Origin: Nocardioides bruguierae
GTDB taxonomy: Bacteria > Actinomycetota > Actinomycetes > Propionibacteriales > Nocardioidaceae
Direction: 5' to 3'
Assembly: GCF_023656415.1 (NCBI RefSeq)
Contig: NZ_JAMOIL010000003.1
Location: forward strand, 1-64,000
Length of the DNA: 64,000 bases
Shown: in pieces, positions 54,290 through 62,053 of the stretch
Numbering within the stretch: position 1 is the stretch's first letter
Layout: each line of letters begins with the position of its first letter
Made by a program: the position numbers and the translations under genes
Notes under the pieces: generated by a model
Databases searched by the model: none
What the model saw: the letters and a program-made list of their open reading frames with translations, nothing else
Told to the model about the DNA's origin: nothing

Positions 54290-55953
54290 CAGGCGTCCCC
54301 ACCCTTCTCGGTCGCAGCGCCCGTCTGCGACTGCGACTGCTGGTGCCTCTGCTGCGCGAAGGCCGCGGCCATCTCGGCCTCGACCTCCGGGGTGATCGCG
54401 GGCATCACGCCGGTGACCGGGGCCGGGGGCGACGTGGGCTGGGTGTCCAGCTCGTCCGCCGGGTCGACCTCGTGGGAGAGGTCGAGGTCGTCGTCCTCCT
54501 CGTAGCCGTCCGGCGCCGTGGACGGGCCCGCCAGCACCCAGGTGTCCTTGGAGCCGCCGCCGCGGGAGGAGTTCACGATGAGCTCGCCCTTGGCCAGCGC
54601 GACGCGGGTGAGGCCGCCGGGCAGCACCCACACGCGGTGGCCGTCGTTGACGGCGAACGGGCGCAGGTCCACGTGGCGCGGGCCGAGCTCGCCGTCGACG
54701 AACGTCGGCACCGTCGAGAGCTGGACGACGGGCTGCGCGATCCAGTCGCGCGGGGAGTCGATGACCTTCTGCCGCAGCTCGTCGAGCTCCGCCTTCGACG
54801 CGCGCGGGCCGATCACGATGCCCTTGCCGCCGGAGCCGTCGACCGGCTTGAGCACGAGCTCGTCGAGCCGGTCCAGCACCTCCTCGCGGGCCTCGGCGTC
54901 GCCGCAGCGCCACGTGTCGACGTTGCGGATCGCCGGCTCCTCGTCGAGGTAGTACCGGATGATGTCGGGCATGTAGGTGTAGACGAGCTTGTCGTCGGCG
55001 ACGCCGTTGCCCACCGCGTTGGCCAGCGTCACGTTGCCGGCCCGCGAGGCGTCGATGAGCCCGGGGGCGCCGAGCACGGAGTCCTTGCGGAAGTGCGCCG
55101 GGTCGAGGAACTCGTCGTCGATGCGGCGGTAGATGACGTGCACGGGTGCCAGGCCCTTGGTGGTGCGCATGAAGACGCGGCCACGCTGCACGACCAGGTC
55201 GCGACCCTCGACCAGCTCCACGCCCATCGTGCGGGCCAGCAGCGCGTGCTCGAAGTACGCGCCGTTGTAGACGCCCGGGGTGAGGACGACGACGGTCGGG
55301 TCGCTCACACCCGCCGGTGCGGCGGCGCGCAGCGCGGCCAGGAGCCGCTGCGGGTAGCCGGCCACCGGCCGGATGCGGTGCTGCGCGACCGTCTCGGGCA
55401 GGGCGGCGGTGATCGCGCGCCGGTTGGTCATCACGTAGGAGACGCCGGACGGGACGCGGCAGTTGTCCTCGAGCACCCGGAACTCGCCAGCGTTGTCGCG
55501 GATGAGGTCGATGCCCGAGACGTGCACGCGGACGCCGTTGGGCGGCCGGACGCTCGCCGCCTCCCGGTGGAAGTGCGAGGAGGTCATGATGACGCGGCGG
55601 GGGATGACGCCGTCGTCGAAGACCTGGCCGGTGTCGTAGACGTCCGCGAGGAAGGCCTCCAGGGCCTTCACCCGCTGCTGCACGCCCTTCTCGATCGTGG
55701 ACCAGGTGTCCATCTCGATCACCCGCGGCAGGATGTCGAGCGGGAACGCCCGCTCCTCGCCGCCGATGTCGAAGGTCACCCCCTGGTCCAGGTACCCGGC
55801 CTGGAGCGCCTCGACGCGCTGCACCAGCTCCGGCGTCGTCAGGGCCCGCAGCGAGTGGCGGAGCCGTCGGTACGGCGGCCGCAGCCGCTGCCCGTCGAAC
55901 ATCTCGTCATAGGCCGGGCCGCTCGACCCGTAGCCCTCGAACATGGCCGTCAT
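54289..55953 (-). CDS. circularly permuted type-2 ATP-grasp protein
   Basis: 554 residues. Characteristic segments are GPAYDEMFDGQRLRPPYR at the N-terminus, GVQQRVKALEAFLADVY, FRVLEDNCRVPSGVSYV, LVLKPVDGSGGKGIVIG and IVNSSRGGGSKDTWVL. It should form an amide or peptide-like bond with ATP; substrates are unknown. An acidic/Gln-rich tail of about 70 residues is extra. The ATG is 7 nt behind TAGGGT, so the operon mRNA is probably leaderless. Confidence 0.92.
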   Translation of the reverse strand: MTAMFEGYGSSGPAYDEMFDGQRLRPPYRRLRHSLRALTTPELVQRVEALQAGYLDQGVTFDIGGEERAFPLDILPRVIEMDTWSTIEKGVQQRVKALEAFLADVYDTGQVFDDGVIPRRVIMTSSHFHREAASVRPPNGVRVHVSGIDLIRDNAGEFRVLEDNCRVPSGVSYVMTNRRAITAALPETVAQHRIRPVAGYPQRLLAALRAAAPAGVSDPTVVVLTPGVYNGAYFEHALLARTMGVELVEGRDLVVQRGRVFMRTTKGLAPVHVIYRRIDDEFLDPAHFRKDSVLGAPGLIDASRAGNVTLANAVGNGVADDKLVYTYMPDIIRYYLDEEPAIRNVDTWRCGDAEAREEVLDRLDELVLKPVDGSGGKGIVIGPRASKAELDELRQKVIDSPRDWIAQPVVQLSTVPTFVDGELGPRHVDLRPFAVNDGHRVWVLPGGLTRVALAKGELIVNSSRGGGSKDTWVLAGPSTAPDGYEEDDDLDLSHEVDPADELDTQPTSPPAPVTGVMPAITPEVEAEMAAAFAQQRHQQSQSQTGAATEKGGDA

Positions 55954-55960
55954 GAGCCGG

Positions 55961-55966
55961 ACCCTA
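55961..55966 (-). promoter_or_regulatory. -10 box of leaderless ATP-grasp operon promoter
   Basis: TAGGGT on the minus strand, 7 nt before ATG 55953. Confidence 0.6.
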
Positions 55967-56110
55967 CCCACGTGAGTGTTTCTGGAACGTAAGAACGCGC
56001 GGTGTCCCGGCCTGTGACCTGTGCAGCGCTCTCGACGCCTGACGCGGGGCACGAAACGCAACCCCCAGGGGGATGAAGCGGGTGGGGTTCGCCGAGGACT
56101 CCGCCCGGTT

Positions 56111-56187
56111 CAGGCCGGAGTCAGGCCCGGGTCAGGCCCGGGTCAGGCCCGAGTCAGGCCAGGGTCAAGCCCGGCTCAGGGCTGGGT
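56111..56187. repeat. 11-bp tandem repeat, seven units
   Basis: Consensus CAGGCCCGGGT repeated seven times without spacers. Copies 2 and 3 are identical and divergence rises towards the ends. The last copy runs into the stop codon and final codons of map. Confidence 0.85.
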
Positions 56188-57030
56188 GAGGATCTCGGCG
56201 CCGTCCGGCGTCACGAGGAGGGTGTGCTCGAACTGGGCGGAGGGTCGGCGGTCCGCGGTCACGGCGGTCCACCCGTCGTCCCACATCTCCCACTCGTGGG
56301 TGCCCAGGTTGAGCATCGGCTCGATCGTGAACGTCATGCCGACCTCGATCAGGTCGTCGTGCTCGGGGTCGTCGTAGTGGGGGACGATCAGCCCGGAGTG
56401 GAACGACGTGCCGATGCCGTGGCCGGTGAACTCGCGCACGACCCCGTAGCCGAAGCGCGCCGCGTAGGCCTCGATCACGCGACCGACGACGTTGATCCGG
56501 CGCCCGGGCTTGACCGCGCGGATGCCACGCAGGGTCGCCTCGTGTGTCCGCTCCACCAGCAGGCGGGTCTCCTCGGCGACGTCCCCGACCAGGAACGTGG
56601 CGTTGGTGTCACCGTGCACGCCGTCGAGGTAGCCGGTGATGTCGATGTTGACGATGTCGCCGTCCTCGAGCCGGCGCGCGTCGGGGATGCCGTGGCACAC
56701 GACCTCGTTGACGCTGCTGCACAGAGACTTGGGGAACCCGCGGTAGCCGAGCGTGGACGGGTAGGCGCCGTGGTCGCAGAGGAACTCGTGGCCGACCCGG
56801 TCCAGCTCGTCGGTGGTGACGCCGGGCGCGACGTGCCGGCCGACCTCCTCGCGGGCCTGGGCGGCCACACGGCACGCCACGCGCATCTTCTCGATCGTCT
56901 CGGCGTCCTTCACCTCGCTGCCGTGGAACGGCAGCGGCGCGGCCTGGCCGACGTACTCGGGCCGCTCGATGGCAGCGGGGACGGGGCGGCGCGCCGAGAT
57001 CGGCGCCGGGGCGACGGGGGTCGGGGACAC
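56176..57030 (-). CDS. map: methionine aminopeptidase, type I
   Basis: 284 residues. Removes the initiator Met from nascent proteins. Metal ligands lie in [19 protein letters not shown] (two Asp), [14 protein letters not shown] (His), [10 protein letters not shown] (Glu) and [11 protein letters not shown] (Glu); the substrate His is in [11 protein letters not shown] Pro/Arg-rich N-terminal extension of about 40 residues ending in IERPEYVG is typical of actinobacterial MetAP1b. The GTG is six bases after TAGCCT, suggesting a leaderless mRNA. The 3' end lies in a tandem repeat. Confidence 0.95.
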   Translation of the reverse strand: MSPTPVAPAPISARRPVPAAIERPEYVGQAAPLPFHGSEVKDAETIEKMRVACRVAAQAREEVGRHVAPGVTTDELDRVGHEFLCDHGAYPSTLGYRGFPKSLCSSVNEVVCHGIPDARRLEDGDIVNIDITGYLDGVHGDTNATFLVGDVAEETRLLVERTHEATLRGIRAVKPGRRINVVGRVIEAYAARFGYGVVREFTGHGIGTSFHSGLIVPHYDDPEHDDLIEVGMTFTIEPMLNLGTHEWEMWDDGWTAVTADRRPSAQFEHTLLVTPDGAEILTQP

Positions 57031-57036
57031 GGCTCG

Positions 57037-57042
57037 AGGCTA
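57037..57042 (-). promoter_or_regulatory. -10 box of leaderless map promoter
   Basis: TAGCCT on the minus strand, 6 nt before GTG 57030. Only 34 bases separate it from the divergent -10 of the next gene. Confidence 0.6.
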
Positions 57043-57076
57043 GTCGTGGGTGGTGCAGGCCGAGGCATCCGCGCGC

Positions 57077-57082
57077 TAGCGT
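57077..57082 (+). promoter_or_regulatory. -10 box of leaderless small-gene promoter
   Basis: TAGCGT 7 nt before ATG 57090. Confidence 0.6.
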
Positions 57083-57089
57083 CGGGCCC

Positions 57090-57275
57090 ATGGACGGCGG
57101 CAACCCCGACGAGTACTGGTTCTGCGTGAAGCACCGCCGGGTGGAGACGCCCGAGGACATGTGCCCCGCCCGTCACCGCCTCGGCCCCTACTCGACGAGG
57201 GCAGAGGCCGAGCACGCCCTCGAGCGCGCCGAGGAGCGCAACGAGGAGTGGGACGCCGCCGACGGGGAGGACTGA
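57090..57275 (+). CDS. small conserved acidic protein
   Basis: 61 residues: YWFCVKHRRVETPEDMCPAR followed by LGPYSTRAEAEHALERAEE and an acidic tail. Two Cys and two His in the first half could bind a metal; the second half resembles the end of a SPOR-like repeat. I think it is a conserved actinobacterial hypothetical protein but cannot name a family. It is divergent from map and only three bases before the proposed ATC start of the next gene. Confidence 0.75.
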   Translation: MDGGNPDEYWFCVKHRRVETPEDMCPARHRLGPYSTRAEAEHALERAEERNEEWDAADGED

Positions 57276-57281
57276 GCCATC
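57264..57281 (+). promoter_or_regulatory. ribosome site indicating an ATC start codon
   Basis: GGGGAGG (57264-57270) is eight bases before ATC 57279. The frame then reads Ser-Leu-Phe-Thr-Arg-Pro-Pro-Gly-Gln. An in-frame TGA at 57273 excludes any upstream start, and the next ordinary start is GTG 57348. Confidence 0.5.
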
Positions 57282-57548
57282 TCGCTGTTCACCCGCCCGC
57301 CCGGGCAGCGCCGCACCGACGTCTCGCCGTGGCCGTTCGTCGGCTTCGTGCTGCACGCGGCCATGCTGTTCCTCCTGCTGGCCAGCACCCCCTTCCTCTC
57401 CTGGTGGGCGCTGGTGCCGTTGCTCCTGCTGTGGGCGATCGGCCTGGAGCGTGGCTACCGGTGGTGGACGACGCACCCGCTGCGGGTGCTCGCCGTGCCG
57501 CTGGTGCTCGCCGCCCTGTGGGCCGGCGCGGTCGCCGTCGGGGCCTGA
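57279..57548 (+). CDS. small membrane protein, probable ATC start
   Basis: 89 residues if ATC 57279 is used, 66 from GTG 57348. The N-terminal 20 residues are basic and Pro-rich (RPPGQRRTDVSPWPF). Two or three hydrophobic helices follow: FVGFVLHAAMLFLLLAS, WWALVPLLLLWAIGL and a C-terminal VLAVPLVLAALWAGAVAVG. The function is unknown. It is coupled to the preceding 61-residue gene. The codon ATC could also be a sequencing error for ATG. Its end overlaps the frameshifted tail of the convergent CorC-like gene. Confidence 0.65.
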   Translation: MSLFTRPPGQRRTDVSPWPFVGFVLHAAMLFLLLASTPFLSWWALVPLLLLWAIGLERGYRWWTTHPLRVLAVPLVLAALWAGAVAVGA

Positions 57549-59014
57549 GGACCGAGCGGGGCCCGCAGGTCGTCCGACAGACCGGCCGGCGTGCGCAGGC
57601 CCCGCCCGTCGACCCCCTGGCGGCGGACGTGCTGCTGGTGCCGCGCTAGTCGGACCCCGGTGTCGCGGCTCCGGGCGCCGGCTCCTCGGGCTCTGCGTCC
57701 CCCGGTGCCGGCGCCGCGTGGACCAGCCGCAGCCGAGTGATCCGCCGGCCGTCCACCTCGCTCACCAGCCAGCTCGCCGACCTGGACGCCCACGCCGTCG
57801 GTGTCCGCCCCCTCGGGCAGCACCTCGGGCACGGGCACGCGGTCGCCCACCTCGGCGAGCCGACCGAGGCGGTGCAGCACGTACCCGGCGGCGGTCTCGT
57901 AGGGGCCGTCCGGCAGCGGCACACCGGTGCGGGTCGCGAAGTCCTCGATCGACAGCCCGGCCTCGACCTCGTCGCTGGTGCCGGGCACGGGCAGCGGGTG
58001 GTCGTGCTCGTCCACGATCTCGCCGACGAGCTCCTCCACGAGGTCCTCGAGGGTCACGATGCCGTCGGTGCCGCCGTACTCGTCGACGACCACGGCGATG
58101 TGCGGGCCGGTCTGGCGCATCCGGGTCAGCGTCGGCAGCACCCGGTTGGTGCCCGGCAGGAACGCGATCTCGCGCAGCACGTCCGAGACGGGGGCGTCCG
58201 GCGAGACCCCCAGCAGGTCGCGCACGTGCACGAAGCCGCGGACGTCGTCGGCGTTCTCCCCGTGCACCGGGTAGCGCGACCAGGGATGCTCGGCGACGGT
58301 CCTCAGCACGTCGGACACCGACGCGCCCAGCGGCACCATGACCACGTCCCCGCGCGGCTGCATGACCTCGCGCAGGCTGCGGTCGGCCGCGTCGAAGACG
58401 TCGACCAGGATGCGTCGCTCGCCGTCGTCCAGGCCCTCGTGCTCGGCGACGAGGTAGCGCAGCTCCGCGTCCGTCATCTCCTCGCCGGTGGCCTCGGGGT
58501 CACCGCCGAAGACGCGGACGACGGCGTTGGTGCTGCGCGACAGCAGCCACACGACCGGCCGGACGGCGGTGGCGAACCGGTCCAGCGGGGGGCCGACGAC
58601 CAGGGCGACGCCGGCCGCGCGCTGGAGCGCGATGCGCTTCGGCACCAGCTCGCCGAGCACCAGCGAGAGGTAGGCGATCAGCAGCGTGAGCAGCACGAGC
58701 GCGACCGTGTCCGCCGCCGCGTCCGGGAGGCCGATGCCCGTCAGCAGGGGAGCGAGGTCCGGCGCGAGGGTCGAGGCGCCGTAGGCGGCGGAGAAGAAGC
58801 CGGCCACGGTGACGCCGATCTGGACGGCGGCCAGGAACCGGTTCGGGTCACGCGCGACCTTTGCGACCCGGGCGCCGCGCGAGCCGCGACGCTCGAGGGC
58901 GTCCAGCTGGCCCTCGCGCAGCGAGACGAGGGCGATCTCGGTGCCGGCGAACACACCCCCGACGAGGACGAAGAGAAGGACGAGAGCGAGGTTGAGCAGC
59001 GTCTGGCTGTCCAC
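57455..59014 (-). CDS. CNNM/CorC-type hemolysin family membrane protein, 3' frameshift
   Basis: Reads as 519 residues. An N-terminal CNNM membrane domain (about 1-190) has VGGVFAGTEIALVSLREGQL, VTVAGFFSAAYG and LVLGELVPKRIAL. Two CBS motifs follow, with MQPRGDVVMVPLG and HIAVVVDEYGGTDGIVTLED, and then the start of the CorC-HlyC domain. After VGVQVGELA, near 57770, the frame no longer encodes the family; another frame continues as WLVSEVDGRRITRLRLV to a TAG at 57646. The ancestral protein would have been about 455 residues. As read, about 40 residues are replaced by about 106 unrelated ones. Mg2+/Co2+ transport is the presumed role. The GTG follows CAGGAG at rather long spacing. Confidence 0.82.
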   Translation of the reverse strand: MDSQTLLNLALVLLFVLVGGVFAGTEIALVSLREGQLDALERRGSRGARVAKVARDPNRFLAAVQIGVTVAGFFSAAYGASTLAPDLAPLLTGIGLPDAAADTVALVLLTLLIAYLSLVLGELVPKRIALQRAAGVALVVGPPLDRFATAVRPVVWLLSRSTNAVVRVFGGDPEATGEEMTDAELRYLVAEHEGLDDGERRILVDVFDAADRSLREVMQPRGDVVMVPLGASVSDVLRTVAEHPWSRYPVHGENADDVRGFVHVRDLLGVSPDAPVSDVLREIAFLPGTNRVLPTLTRMRQTGPHIAVVVDEYGGTDGIVTLEDLVEELVGEIVDEHDHPLPVPGTSDEVEAGLSIEDFATRTGVPLPDGPYETAAGYVLHRLGRLAEVGDRVPVPEVLPEGADTDGVGVQVGELAGERGGRPADHSAAAGPRGAGTGGRRARGAGARSRDTGVRLARHQQHVRRQGVDGRGLRTPAGLSDDLRAPLGPQAPTATAPAHRAASTSGTASTRSGCVVHHR

Positions 59015-59099
59015 GGGGGCGTTCGGGCTCCTGAGGTAGGTGGAGCATCATCCTGCCGGAAGCGTCCAAGGGGCGGCCGGAGGTCTCGACGGGTGCTCC

Positions 59100-60401
59100 T
59101 CAGGCGCCGGGGCGGATGCGCAGCATCTCGTCGTCGCCGTCACCGTTGCTGGTGAGGGCGACGAGGCTGCCGCCGGGCAGCTGCACGACGGTGCGCAGGC
59201 GGCCGTGCTGCTTCAACGCTCGCGGTGCCCGGACGCGGGTGAGGCGGTTGTCGGAGTCGAAGCGCAGGAACAGCATCTGCGAGCCCTTCAACGCCGCCAC
59301 CGCCATGGTGCCCTTCAACGGCCCCCACTCCCGTCCCCCGACGAAGGTGCCGCCGCTGGGCGCGATGGTCGGCTCGCCGGAGCGCCAGCGGGCCGAGCGT
59401 TGCCGGCCAGGGAGGGAGTGGTCGGTCATCGGCACCGACTCGTCGTAGCCGGGGCCCGGGTCCCAGCCGTAGTTGCCGCCCTTGCGCAGCAGGTTGACCT
59501 CGTCGTCGCGGTAGGAGCCGTGCTCGATCGACCACAGCGTGCCGTTGCGCCGCTGCATCACGCCCTGCACGTTGCGGTGGCCGTAGGTGAGCACGTAGCG
59601 GCGCTTCTTGCTGCGGGCGTCCGGCCAGGGATTGGTGGGCCAGGGGCGTCCGGTGGCCCGGTTCAGCCGCAGCGTCTTGCCGCCCAGGGAGGTCGTGTCC
59701 TGCGGGTTCGAGGAGGTCGCGGCGTCCCCGGTGCCGACCAGCAGCGCCCCGTTGCTGGTGACGGTGAGGCGGCAGCCCCCGTGCCGGCCGCTGGTGGCGG
59801 GGATGCCCTTGAGCAGGACCTCGGGTCGGCCGGCCCGCGTGGCGTCCTTGCTGAGCCGCCACGCGATCACGCGCACGTCGTGGGCGCCCCCGGAGCGGGT
59901 GGCGCCCTGGCAGGTGTAGAAGCGGCGGTTGCGCTGGAAGCGCGGGTCGACCTCGAGGCCCATGAGGCCGGTCTCCCCGGAGACCCAGACCTGCCGGGAC
60001 GGGAAGCGGACCCGGCGCACGACGCCCCGGCGCCACGTGTGCAGCGTGGCCGTGTCGCGCTGGGTGAGGAGCAGGGTGCGGCCGCCGATCGGTCGGACGT
60101 CCCAGGGCACGTCCAGGCCCGAGGCCATCACCGAGACGCGGACGAGGCGACCGCGGGCCGAGGCCTGGCGGGACGAGGCGGACGTGACCGTCTCCTCCGC
60201 CGACCCTGACGACTCCACCGACGCTGGCGACTCCGACGACTCCGACGACTCCGACGACTCCGCCGACTCCGCCGCTGTCGGGGCCGGCGCGCCGAGCACG
60301 GCGGCGGCCAGCAGGCCGGCGGTCAGGGCGCGCAGCCGGGGCCGAGACCGGTGGGAGGGGGAGACGTCCAGCGGGGCGGGGGGAGGTGTGAGGGGGGTCA
60401 C
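59100..60401 (-). CDS. secreted PQQ-type sugar dehydrogenase (glucose/sorbosone dehydrogenase fold)
   Basis: 433 residues. Signal peptide with hydrophobic core LTAGLLAAAVLGAPAPTAA, then a Ser/Glu repeat linker (SESSESSESSES). The beta-propeller domain has VPWDVRPIGGRTLLLTQRD, GLMGLEVDPRF, SGRHGGCRLTVTSNGALLVG, LTYGHRNVQGV and GGNYGWDPGPGYDES, typical of soluble aldose/sorbosone dehydrogenases. It acts outside the membrane; the substrate is unknown and PQQ use is presumed. The GTG is six bases behind TACGGT, suggesting a leaderless mRNA. Confidence 0.88.
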   Translation of the reverse strand: MTPLTPPPAPLDVSPSHRSRPRLRALTAGLLAAAVLGAPAPTAAESAESSESSESSESPASVESSGSAEETVTSASSRQASARGRLVRVSVMASGLDVPWDVRPIGGRTLLLTQRDTATLHTWRRGVVRRVRFPSRQVWVSGETGLMGLEVDPRFQRNRRFYTCQGATRSGGAHDVRVIAWRLSKDATRAGRPEVLLKGIPATSGRHGGCRLTVTSNGALLVGTGDAATSSNPQDTTSLGGKTLRLNRATGRPWPTNPWPDARSKKRRYVLTYGHRNVQGVMQRRNGTLWSIEHGSYRDDEVNLLRKGGNYGWDPGPGYDESVPMTDHSLPGRQRSARWRSGEPTIAPSGGTFVGGREWGPLKGTMAVAALKGSQMLFLRFDSDNRLTRVRAPRALKQHGRLRTVVQLPGGSLVALTSNGDGDDEMLRIRPGA

Positions 60402-60407
60402 GCGCCC

Positions 60408-60413
60408 ACCGTA
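60408..60413 (-). promoter_or_regulatory. -10 box of leaderless dehydrogenase promoter
   Basis: TACGGT on the minus strand, 6 nt before GTG 60401; directly abuts the panB terminator. Confidence 0.5.
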
Positions 60414-60442
60414 GAGGGGTGTCCGCGTCCGGGACACCCCTC
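60414..60442 (-). terminator. terminator of panB
   Basis: Perfect 11-bp stem GAGGGGTGTCC/GGACACCCCTC with a 7-base loop, 18 bases beyond the panB stop. Confidence 0.75.
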
Positions 60443-60460
60443 GCGGCGGTCGTCCGGGGC

Positions 60461-61342
60461 TCAGCCCTCGAAGGTGTGCTCGGGTCCGGGGAAGGTGCCG
60501 CCCCTGACGTCGTCGCTGTAGGAGCGGGCGCCCTCGAGCAGCACCGAGCGCAGGTCGGCGTACTGCTTGACGAAGCGCGGCATCCGTCCGGTGCGCAGGC
60601 CGAAGGCGTCCTGCCAGACGAGCACCTGGCCGTCGCAGCCGACGCCGGCGCCGATGCCGACCGTGGGGATGGTCAGCTCCGCGGAGATCTCGGCCGCGAG
60701 GTCGCCGGGCACCATCTCCATGACGACGGCGAACGCACCGGCGTCCTGCACCGCCTTCGCGTCGCGCCGCAGCCGCTCGGCCGTCTCCCCGCGCCCCTGG
60801 ACGCGGTAGCCGCCGAGGGCGTGCTCGGACTGCGGGGTGAAGCCGATGTGCGCGCACACGGGGATGCCGCCGGCGGTCAGCTTCTCGATCACGGGCACCA
60901 TCTCGACGCCGCCCTCGAGCTTGACCGCGTGCGCGCCGCCCTCCTTCAGGAACCGGACCGCGGTCAGGTAGGCCTGCTCGGGGGAGGCCTGGTAGCTGCC
61001 GAACGGCAGGTCGCCCAGGACCATCGCGCGGCGCGCGGAGCGGGCCACGGCGCGGGTCAGCGGCAGCAGCTCGTCCACCGTGACGGGGATCGAGGTCTCG
61101 TTGCCGAGGACGTTGTTGGAGGCCGAGTCGCCGACCAGCAGGATGTCGATGCCTGCCTCGTCGAAGACCTCGGCGGTGAACATGTCGTAGGCGGTGAGCA
61201 TGGTGATCTTCTCGCCGCGCTGCTTCATGGAGGCCAGGTGGTGGGTGCGGATCCGGCGCACGGGTGCTGCCGGTGCCTGCCCGGCCGGGGTGGCCTGGTT
61301 CCCGGGGCCGCTGCCGTACGGAGCGGTCTCCTCGTTGCTCAT
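60461..61342 (-). CDS. panB: 3-methyl-2-oxobutanoate hydroxymethyltransferase
   Basis: 293 residues. First step of pantothenate (CoA) synthesis: transfers a hydroxymethyl group from methylene-THF to 2-oxoisovalerate. Motifs are ITMLTAYDMFTAEVFDEAG, LLVGDSASNNVLG with the metal Asp, DLPFGSYQ, VKLEGG, VCAHIGFTPQ and catalytic Glu in VMEMVPG, then IGIGAGVGCDGQVLVWQD. A 27-residue Pro/Ala-rich N-terminus precedes the barrel. The ATG follows GAAGGAG. panC and panD are not in the window. Confidence 0.96.
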   Translation of the reverse strand: MSNEETAPYGSGPGNQATPAGQAPAAPVRRIRTHHLASMKQRGEKITMLTAYDMFTAEVFDEAGIDILLVGDSASNNVLGNETSIPVTVDELLPLTRAVARSARRAMVLGDLPFGSYQASPEQAYLTAVRFLKEGGAHAVKLEGGVEMVPVIEKLTAGGIPVCAHIGFTPQSEHALGGYRVQGRGETAERLRRDAKAVQDAGAFAVVMEMVPGDLAAEISAELTIPTVGIGAGVGCDGQVLVWQDAFGLRTGRMPRFVKQYADLRSVLLEGARSYSDDVRGGTFPGPEHTFEG

Positions 61343-61441
61343 CGTCGAGCTCCTTCACGTGACATCTCGCGGCTCCCCGATGGAGTCCACGGACTGCTCG
61401 CCAGGCTAACCAGTCACGGCGTGCGCCCGCGTCCCGCCGCC

Positions 61442-61480
61442 CGGTCAGCCCACCCGGTCAGCCCACCCGGTCAGCCCGCA
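61442..61480. repeat. 13-bp tandem repeat x3
   Basis: CGGTCAGCCCACC repeated at 61442 and 61455, with a slightly changed third copy at 61468 that covers the stop codon of the VOC gene. Confidence 0.8.
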
Positions 61481-61983
61481 CCTCCGGCCGCACCGCCGGC
61501 CGCGGCGTCCGCCGCGGCCTCCAGGTCGGCGACGACGATCCGCCGCATGCCGAGCATCGCCCGGGTCGCCGCCTGGGCGCGGGCCGGGTCCGGGTCCCCG
61601 AGCAGCTCCCCGAGACGGGTGGGCGTGACCTGCCACGAGAGCCCGAAGCGGTCCTTGAGCCAGCCGCACTGCGACTCCTCGCCGCCGTCGGCCAGCAGGC
61701 CGAACCAGTAGTGGTCGACCTCGGCCTGGTCGGCGCACTCGACCACGAAGGACACGGCCTCGGTGAAGTGGAACATCGGGCCGCCGTTGATGGCGCGGAA
61801 GCGGAGGCCGTCCAGCACGAACTCACCGGCCATGACCGTGCCGGCCTCGCCCGGCCCGGCCTCGCCGTAGCGGGCCGTCCACGTGACCTCGCTGCGGGGG
61901 AACAGCGCGCAGTAGAACGCGGCCGCCTCCTCGAGCTGGTCGTCGAACCACAGGGACGGGATCAGGGAGGTGTGCACGCTCAT
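61471..61983 (-). CDS. VOC/PhnB-like (3-dmu-9 type) protein
   Basis: 170 residues. Single 3-demethylubiquinone-type VOC domain: SLIPSLWFDDQLEEAAAFYC, ALFPRSEVTWTARYGEAG, FRAINGGPMFHFTEAVSFVV and SQCGWLKDRFGLSWQVTP. An Ala/Gly-rich tail ends the protein. Members bind small molecules and the function is unknown. ATG 61983 is preferred; ATG 61992 is possible. It is divergent from galE. Confidence 0.85.
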   Translation of the reverse strand: MSVHTSLIPSLWFDDQLEEAAAFYCALFPRSEVTWTARYGEAGPGEAGTVMAGEFVLDGLRFRAINGGPMFHFTEAVSFVVECADQAEVDHYWFGLLADGGEESQCGWLKDRFGLSWQVTPTRLGELLGDPDPARAQAATRAMLGMRRIVVADLEAAADAAAGGAAGGAG

Positions 61984-62039
61984 GTGCCGCATCTTCGGGT
62001 CGTGGCCACGGTAAAGCCAGGGGCCGGCCCGAACTCCGC

Positions 62040-62045
62040 TACCGT
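62040..62045 (+). promoter_or_regulatory. -10 box of leaderless galE promoter
   Basis: TACCGT 8 nt before ATG 62054. Confidence 0.5.
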
Positions 62046-62053
62046 CTGGCGCC

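Noticed and set aside
56111-56187. Possible CRISPR array
   Set aside because: Units are 11 bp, have no spacers and no cas genes are near; it is a simple tandem repeat.
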